From an uncultured Paracoccaceae bacterium (GTDB lineage Bacteria > Pseudomonadota > Alphaproteobacteria > Rhodobacterales > Rhodobacteraceae): 10,738 nucleotides of DNA. Made by a program: the position numbers and the translations under genes. Below, in pieces: positions 6,348 to 10,738 of this stretch; the stretch's first letter is position 1, and each line of letters opens with the position of its first letter. A model generated the notes under the pieces. The model did no database searches and had not been told where the DNA came from. It saw only the letters and a list, made by a program, of their open reading frames with translations. Where the stretch lies: contig CALHST010000366.1 in assembly GCA_938038825.1 (NCBI GenBank), forward strand, positions 1 to 10,738. Reading direction: 5' to 3'.

Positions 6348-7307
6348 ATGAGACATGTTCTTTTTCTAATGCTGCTGTTGCCAAGTTTGGCATGGGCAGA
6401 TCCTTCGGCGTGGCGGCTGGAATGGCCGCGCACGGATTTTTCAAAATCCACGATAGATGACTGGGCCGAGATTTTGTCCGGGGGGCCGCCCAAAGATGGC
6501 ATTCCGGCGCTGGATGATCCTTTTTTTGTTCGGGTTGGGGATGATCGCCACATCAAGGGGCGAGAGCCGGTGATCACAGTGGAGGTTGAGGGCGCTGAGC
6601 CGCGGGCCTATCCGCTGCGGTATTTGACCTGGCATGAAATCGTGAACGATGTCGTGGGTGGAATTCCTGTGGCGGTGACATTTTGCCCGTTGTGCAATTC
6701 CGGAATTACGTTTGATCGGCGGGTGCAAGGGCAGGTGCTGAGTTTTGGTGTGTCGGGAAAGCTGCGCAATTCAGACATGGTGATGTATGATCGCGAGACG
6801 GAAACCTGGTGGCAGCAGGCCGTCGGGACAGGAATTGTCGGGGCATTGGTTGGGGAGGAGTTAAAAACCTTGCCGACGTGGATGGAAAGCTGGGCGGAGT
6901 TCAAAGCGCGCAATCCCGACGGGCTTGTGATGGCCGAACCAGGGTTCAATCGTGACTATGGGCGCAATCCTTATCGCGGGTATGACACGGCTGCGCGGCC
7001 GTTCTTGTATAATGGCGAGATGCCCCCACATGGGATTGCACCTTTGGCCCGGGTGGTGCGGGTTGGAGACCGAGCGTGGCCCTTAGCGCGGCTTTCAGAG
7101 CGAGGATCTATAACCGAGGCGGGTGTGACGCTGGACTGGAAAGCAGGGCAGGCGTCTGCCTTGGATACAGGGCGTATTCACCGGGGCCGTGATGTCGGGT
7201 CTGTCCGGGTGCGCGATGCGTCGGGACAAGATCTGGCGCATGATGTGATGTTTGCCTTTGCCTATCATGCATTTTGGCCAAAAGGCGCTTGGATGTTGGA
7301 CCCGTAG
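6348..7307 (+). CDS. Exported DUF3179 domain protein of unknown function
   Basis: This is a 319-residue protein with a Sec signal peptide (MRHVLFLMLLLPSLAWA, cleaved near residue 17), so periplasmic or outside the cell. The remainder fits the DUF3179 family: AYPLRYLTWHEIVND (87-101), the family signature VTFCPLCNSGITFDRR (110-125) with Cys113 and Cys116, then FGVSGKLRNSDMVMYDRETETWWQQ (133-157) and a conserved C-terminus FAFAYHAFWPKG (302-312). The CxxC pair could bind a metal or be redox-active, but no activity is established to my knowledge. Upstream in-frame starts (GTG 6267, ATG 6309) would bury the signal peptide, so the ATG at 6348 is chosen despite the lack of a clear Shine-Dalgarno. 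A terminator-like hairpin separates it from the cyclophilin genes, so it is probably its own unit. Confidence 0.88.
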   Translation: MRHVLFLMLLLPSLAWADPSAWRLEWPRTDFSKSTIDDWAEILSGGPPKDGIPALDDPFFVRVGDDRHIKGREPVITVEVEGAEPRAYPLRYLTWHEIVNDVVGGIPVAVTFCPLCNSGITFDRRVQGQVLSFGVSGKLRNSDMVMYDRETETWWQQAVGTGIVGALVGEELKTLPTWMESWAEFKARNPDGLVMAEPGFNRDYGRNPYRGYDTAARPFLYNGEMPPHGIAPLARVVRVGDRAWPLARLSERGSITEAGVTLDWKAGQASALDTGRIHRGRDVGSVRVRDASGQDLAHDVMFAFAYHAFWPKGAWMLDP

Positions 7308-7315
7308 CGGCGCGC

Positions 7316-7331
7316 GTGAGCTAAAGCTCAC
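7316..7331 (+). terminator. Hairpin after the DUF3179 gene
   Basis: GTGAGC / GCTCAC with a TAAA loop starts nine bases after the stop and is followed by CCTACT. Similar GTGGGCTAAAGCCCACCCTAC elements are common between genes in Rhodobacteraceae as I recall. There is no T-run, so it may be a dispersed palindrome rather than an intrinsic terminator. Confidence 0.4.
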
Positions 7332-7400
7332 CCTACTGTGCAGTGGCTGGGGTTTCGCGGTGTGACGGAAAGGCGCGCATCTGACGAACCGGAAAATACA

Positions 7401-7437
7401 AAAGCGCCGCGCATGGAACAAACCAGCGCGGCGCTTT
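7401..7437. terminator. Strong bidirectional terminator between convergent genes
   Basis: A perfect 12-bp stem AAAGCGCCGCGC / GCGCGGCGCTTT with a 13-base loop lies 20 bases past the bactofilin stop. On the minus strand it continues TTTTGTATTTTCC, a good U-tract; on the plus strand it ends CTTTGTTG. It can end transcripts from both the bactofilin operon and the DUF3179 gene. Confidence 0.8.
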
Positions 7438-7457
7438 GTTGAAATCTTGAGGAGCGA

Positions 7458-7970
7458 TTAAGCCGGTTTGTCGGACGCTTTTTCCGTCGCCTTGCCCTGT
7501 GCAGACTTGGCTTTGCCACCGGTCAATGGATCGTCCTGACGTTGCACAGATCCTTCGAAATGCGCGCCGCTTTCGATCGCGATTGTTTTGTGAATGATGT
7601 CGCCTTCGACCCGTGCTGTGGATGTCAGACGGACTTTAAGGCCCCGGACACAGCCCACGATACGGCCGTTAATGACAACATCATCCGCAACAACTTCGCC
7701 TTTGATGGTGGCGCTTTCACCGATGGTCAAAAGATGGGCGCGAATGTCGCCTTCCACGGTGCCTTCGACGTTGATGTCGCCGGTCGTCTTTACGTTCCCT
7801 GTGATGTGCAGGTCTGACGACAGAATTGACGGGCTGGGTTTCGGCTTCGGCGCACTTGCTTTGAACTCGTTGGATGGAGTCGATGGCTTGGCTGCCGGAG
7901 CAGAGGCCTCGGGCGCGCCAGATTCGGGCGCTTTGGGGCCAGGTTCGTTGATTTTACTTTTAGAAAACAT
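7458..7970 (-). CDS. Bactofilin
   Basis: Bactofilins are cytoskeletal proteins that polymerise without nucleotide into beta-helical filaments and position cell-wall enzymes at the membrane. The protein has 170 residues: a Pro/Ala/Lys-rich disordered N-terminus (about 9-48), the bactofilin domain (about 49-145) built of short hydrophobic-Gly repeats such as ITGNVKTTGDINVEGTVEGDI, LTIGESATIKGEVVADDVVINGRIVG and ARVEGDIIHKTIAIESGAHFEGSV, and a charged tail. The start codon at 7968-7970 lies inside the end of the M23 peptidase gene (11-base overlap) with AAGG nine bases upstream, so translation is probably coupled. Pairing with an M23 endopeptidase resembles BacA-LmdC of stalked budding alphaproteobacteria and CcmA-Csd1 of Helicobacter, where the pair shapes the cell. 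A similar shape role here is inference. Confidence 0.95.
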   Translation of the reverse strand: MFSKSKINEPGPKAPESGAPEASAPAAKPSTPSNEFKASAPKPKPSPSILSSDLHITGNVKTTGDINVEGTVEGDIRAHLLTIGESATIKGEVVADDVVINGRIVGCVRGLKVRLTSTARVEGDIIHKTIAIESGAHFEGSVQRQDDPLTGGKAKSAQGKATEKASDKPA

Positions 7971-9294
7971 CGTTCGCTGCCTTGATATAGATCATAGGGT
8001 TTACGGCTTTGCCTCCCACCCGCACTTCGTAGTGCAAGTGCACTCCGGTCACCCGTCCAGATGCTCCCATATCACCGATCCGATCCCCGCGCGAGACCCT
8101 TTGACCGACTTTCACGCGCAATCTTGAAAGATGCGCATAGCGTGTTTCGATGCCAAATTCGTGCTGAATTTTGACAAGACGTCCATATCCTGAGGACCAA
8201 CCTGCGTGAACCACAACACCGTCCGCTGTTGAATAGATAGGCGTGCCGCTTGACGCCGCGAAATCCACACCCTTGTGCAAGCGACGTCCGCCCGTTTTGG
8301 GATCGCGACGGGGACCAAAGGCCGAGGTAAAACGGAACGCGTCCTTCACGGGATTCGCGAACGGCGCCTTCTGCGCGGCGATCCGATAGAGGTTCAGCCG
8401 GTCCATTTGGTTCAGGATGCGATTGGCGCGGCGTGTATCCGCGCTAACGCTTTCCTGGCCACGTGTAGAAAAGGTCAGCGGGGTCAAAGGACCGCCCTGA
8501 CCGGAATAACCACGGCGCACTTGTTCGATAATGCGGTCCGTTGGCATGCCTGCAGCGCGAAACATTTTATCAAGCGGGGAAACCGAGACTGACATGGCCT
8601 CTTCCAGTTGGCGGAAGATCTGGTCGTTCTTGTCTTCCATTGCAGAGATCTGGGCTTCCATCTCGTCTGCACGCAGCAGGGCGTCTTCGGCATCCGCGAT
8701 GACTTTGTCACGCTCTGCCGCGGTGCGCGCCAAAGCATCTGCGAGGAAATCAACAGGCGCACCCGTTGTTGCACCCGCAGCTGCCACGGCCGTGCCACCA
8801 TCTTGAATTTGGCTTTCCAGCTCTGCCAGTTGCGTCTCGATGGACCGACGGTCTTTCATCGTGTCACGCAGCGTGGCCTGGATCACTTCGATGCCGGTTT
8901 CCAACTCGCGTCTGCGTGTCTGGCTGTCCAGCAATTGCGATTGCATGATCGAGATCTGATCAAGCGCCGCATTGAAGCGTTCTTGTGCGGCAACGGCTTC
9001 GTCAGCCCGCATATCACGCTGACCGGACAAATCGTTCAATCGCGCCTCATAGGTGCGTTGATCGCGTTTTGCCTGTTCGCGGAAGTTCCCGGACCCAATA
9101 CTGTCCATCAAGATAATGGCAGTCGCCACAATCGCCCAAGACACCACAAGAGCACCGCCTGCAAAGGCGAAAAACTGTGTGCTGGATTTCAAGCGAATAA
9201 AGCGCGTGTCGGTATCAGATTTTAAAAACAGCCGCCGTTCTGGAAAATAGTGTTCCAAAACCGCATGCAGTTTAATCGCCAAACGTGTTCTCAC
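7960..9294 (-). CDS. Membrane-anchored coiled-coil M23 family metallopeptidase (LmdC-like)
   Basis: This is a predicted zinc endopeptidase that cuts peptidoglycan crosslinks, 444 residues. In order: a basic cytoplasmic tail (1-40), one membrane segment (about 41-63), a long coiled coil (about 70-235) with an Ala/Gly break near 168-180, a linker, and a C-terminal M23 domain (about 320-438). Metal and catalytic residues are intact: His340 and Asp344 in HKGVDFA, His388 in YAHLS, His419 and His421 in HLHYEV, so it should be active, unlike the degenerate EnvC/NlpD-type activators. The start is GTG at 9292-9294, with AAGGAC (9302-9307) seven bases upstream; no suitable ATG is near. The catalytic domain would be periplasmic and the tail cytoplasmic, where it could contact the bactofilin encoded by the overlapping next gene. 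Confidence 0.95.
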   Translation of the reverse strand: MRTRLAIKLHAVLEHYFPERRLFLKSDTDTRFIRLKSSTQFFAFAGGALVVSWAIVATAIILMDSIGSGNFREQAKRDQRTYEARLNDLSGQRDMRADEAVAAQERFNAALDQISIMQSQLLDSQTRRRELETGIEVIQATLRDTMKDRRSIETQLAELESQIQDGGTAVAAAGATTGAPVDFLADALARTAAERDKVIADAEDALLRADEMEAQISAMEDKNDQIFRQLEEAMSVSVSPLDKMFRAAGMPTDRIIEQVRRGYSGQGGPLTPLTFSTRGQESVSADTRRANRILNQMDRLNLYRIAAQKAPFANPVKDAFRFTSAFGPRRDPKTGGRRLHKGVDFAASSGTPIYSTADGVVVHAGWSSGYGRLVKIQHEFGIETRYAHLSRLRVKVGQRVSRGDRIGDMGASGRVTGVHLHYEVRVGGKAVNPMIYIKAANDVF

Positions 9295-9318
9295 AAGGCG
9301 TGTCCTTGTCCCATCCCT

Positions 9319-9327
9319 ATTGTAGCA
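9319..9327 (-). promoter_or_regulatory. Candidate extended -10 promoter of the peptidase-bactofilin operon
   Basis: On the minus strand TGCTACAAT (9319-9327) fits an extended -10 box, with a predicted start near 9312, about 18 bases ahead of the GTG codon. No good -35 is visible at the usual distance. The rest of 9328-9545 holds no gene I can support. Confidence 0.35.
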
Positions 9328-9545
9328 CTCAGGTTTCGAAAACTCGGTGCCTTAGACAAGCTGCGTACTGGACTGGGGGTCTGTGATCAAGTCTTGCGCG
9401 ATTTGAACTATACTTTTGCGCGCGACAAAATGCCGATCTTGGCAAAAAACCGCCGATTCCACAGAGTTACGGGTCAATGCTGTCATAACATGCAACGTTT
9501 GATTGCACATGTTACATGTTTTGGATGACCCGCCGAGACCTTTGG

Positions 9546-10256
9546 TCACGGCTGAGTGGCCACCACATAAAAGACCAGCTCGACGTTTTTGTCCCCATCG
9601 GAAAAGAAGAACGTCCGCTTTTCGTCGCGCAGATTGCGCCAATGCGGCAGGTGTTCGAAGTAGTGTGGGCGGAATTCGAATTGGGTTACGGCGCGCACTT
9701 GGATGGCGCGAAATTCCCCGCCCAAGCGGCGCAAGATCGTTTGATAATCCACCAATGACGTCAGCAAGAAGTGCAACTCGCCACCGGGTTTCAAAGCGCG
9801 CCGGCCCAAGCCGATCATGGCTTCGATCATCGCGGTGCCATCTTGGCCACCGTCATAGAAGGCTTCTTCGTCTTTTCCGGCCCCCAACGTCGGTAAAGAC
9901 GAAGGATTGCTGATCATACTGTCAAACTGACCGTCAATCTCTGGATGTAAAGGGTCGATAGCAGACCCCATTACCCATGTTGTGTGATGTGGGATCAGCT
10001 TTCGCGCGTTCCGCGCTGTCAAGGCGAGGCCATCTGGATTGGTTTCCAGAAAAGTGATGTCTTTTGCGCCTTGCCGGGCCGCCTGAACACCCATCACCCC
10101 ACTGCCAGAGCCAAAATCGATGACGCGTTCACCTGCAAATGGGCGCGGTTCCAATTGATCCATCAGGAACCGCGAATATCGGGTGATACCGATTTGGTCC
10201 GTGGTTTCGATGTCTGCCAGAAGGGGGTGTTCTGTTTCTTGCAGGGTCACGGACAT
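9546..10256 (-). CDS. Class I SAM-dependent methyltransferase, substrate unknown
   Basis: The 236-residue protein has the Rossmann-type methyltransferase fold. Motif I is VIDFGSGSGVMGVQAA (45-60), the acidic end of strand 2 is FLETNPDGLALTARNA (69-84), and motif IV is DSMISNPSSLPT (112-123). Enzymes that modify glutamine or the exocyclic amine of bases usually have NPPY/NPPF or DPPY there; NPSS departs from that but keeps the Asn-Pro. The overall shape resembles the PrmA/RsmC-like small methyltransferases, and the target could be protein or RNA; I cannot decide. The ATG at 10254-10256 is chosen because TAGGAG (10265-10270) sits eight bases upstream. The first three bases of that Shine-Dalgarno are the stop codon of the DUF455 gene, so the two genes form a tightly packed operon. 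Confidence 0.85.
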   Translation of the reverse strand: MSVTLQETEHPLLADIETTDQIGITRYSRFLMDQLEPRPFAGERVIDFGSGSGVMGVQAARQGAKDITFLETNPDGLALTARNARKLIPHHTTWVMGSAIDPLHPEIDGQFDSMISNPSSLPTLGAGKDEEAFYDGGQDGTAMIEAMIGLGRRALKPGGELHFLLTSLVDYQTILRRLGGEFRAIQVRAVTQFEFRPHYFEHLPHWRNLRDEKRTFFFSDGDKNVELVFYVVATQP

Positions 10257-10267
10257 ATGTTTGGCTC

Positions 10268-10738
10268 CTATTGATCGACAAGCGGCCAATAAAAGTCTGG
10301 TGGAATACCAGCTTCGGCGCGCTTCTCTTCATTAAATGGCGGCTTTAGGCTTGCGTGGAAATACCGTTGCACGAGGTCGTGAAAAACAGTGACCGGATCA
10401 AGGTTTTCGCGACCACACAGGAAGTGGAACCATTTTGATCCATAGGCAACGTGGTGGACTTCTTCGGCGTAGATGATTTCCAAAGCCGCGACAGCACTGT
10501 CCGCTTTTGCTTTCTTAAAGACCTCGATCATGCCTGGTGAGACATCCAAACCGCGGGCTTCCAGCACCATGGGAACAACGGCTAACCGGCCAAGCAGATC
10601 TTCGGCTGTGTCTTCGGCTGCACGCCACATGCCTGCATGGGCCGGCAGGGCGCCATAATGGCTGCCAAGTTCTTCAAGGCAGTCGCACATCAGATTGAAA
10701 TGTTTGGATTCTTCGTCCGCGGACTTCACCCAATCATC
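10268..10738 (-). CDS. DUF455 ferritin-like protein (partial, N-terminus outside window)
   Basis: The last 156 residues are present and open at the right edge. Two carboxylate-histidine motifs typical of ferritin-like di-iron four-helix bundles are visible: DEESKHF near the left end of the fragment (about residues 7-13) and AEEVHHVAYG about 80 residues later. The sequence between them (ALPAHAGMWRAAEDTAEDLLGRLAVVPMVLEARGLDVSPGM) and the ending PPFNEEKRAEAGIPPDFYWPL fit the DUF455 family, which is distantly related to the tRNA hydroxylase MiaE. Function is not established. Apparent start codons inside the fragment are not real starts because the frame continues upstream (DDWVKSADEE). The gene immediately precedes the methyltransferase. 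Confidence 0.87.
   Translation of the reverse strand, partial: DDWVKSADEESKHFNLMCDCLEELGSHYGALPAHAGMWRAAEDTAEDLLGRLAVVPMVLEARGLDVSPGMIEVFKKAKADSAVAALEIIYAEEVHHVAYGSKWFHFLCGRENLDPVTVFHDLVQRYFHASLKPPFNEEKRAEAGIPPDFYWPLVDQ

Noticed and set aside
8608..9225. Plus-strand open frame of 205 codons antisense to the M23 peptidase coiled coil
   Set aside because: It covers a certain gene, is rich in Arg/His/Cys as expected for an antisense frame, and has no start signal.
9430..9456. Possible terminator at TGCC-GATCTT-GGCA next to an A6 run
   Set aside because: The stem is only four base pairs and too weak to support a call.
9487..9513. AACATGCAA / TTGCACATGTT inverted repeat after the methyltransferase gene
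   Set aside because: Pairing needs a two-base bulge, the sequence is AT-rich, and no T-run follows; not convincing as a terminator or operator.

Overview
The window is a stretch of ordinary chromosome from an alphaproteobacterium, most likely a marine Rhodobacteraceae (Roseobacter-type) species. Grounds for this are the lipoyl domain fused to the E1-beta subunit of pyruvate dehydrogenase, an ftsB gene just upstream of pdhA, a bactofilin behind an M23 peptidase, moderate GC with GC-rich third positions, and hairpin-plus-'CCCCGAGGTATTTGG' intergenic elements of the sort I recall from that family. The assignment rests on recognising protein families; no search was run.

Layout. Positions 1-2234 (minus strand) hold pdhA and the start of pdhB (E1-alpha and lipoyl-E1-beta), which feed pyruvate into the TCA cycle; pdhB runs off the left edge. 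Upstream, 2366-2665 (minus) is the divisome protein FtsB. Positions 2867-4929 (minus) carry a classical short-chain dehydrogenase and pgk (phosphoglycerate kinase). Positions 5148-7307 (plus) carry two overlapping cyclophilin genes, one cytoplasmic and one with a signal peptide, then a secreted DUF3179 protein. Positions 7458-9294 (minus) are a two-gene cell-envelope operon: a membrane-anchored coiled-coil M23 endopeptidase overlapping a bactofilin. Positions 9546-10738 (minus) are a class I methyltransferase behind a ferritin-like DUF455 gene that is cut by the right edge.

Intergenic regions. All gaps are under 300 bases. They hold plausible sigma70 promoters (ftsB, pdhA, pgk, the cyclophilin pair, the M23 peptidase), a perfect 8+4+8 palindrome over the pdhA promoter, two GANTC sites inside the ftsB promoter, and several hairpins. 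The hairpin at 7401-7437 is a convincing terminator between convergent genes.

I see no mobile element, CRISPR array, tRNA, rRNA, phage gene or defence system, and no strong candidate for a wholly new system. The points most worth following are regulatory: possible methylation control of ftsB and the operator over the pdhA promoter. Next are the compartment-split cyclophilin pair, and the methyltransferase whose motif IV reads NPSS where NPPY/NPPF is usual.
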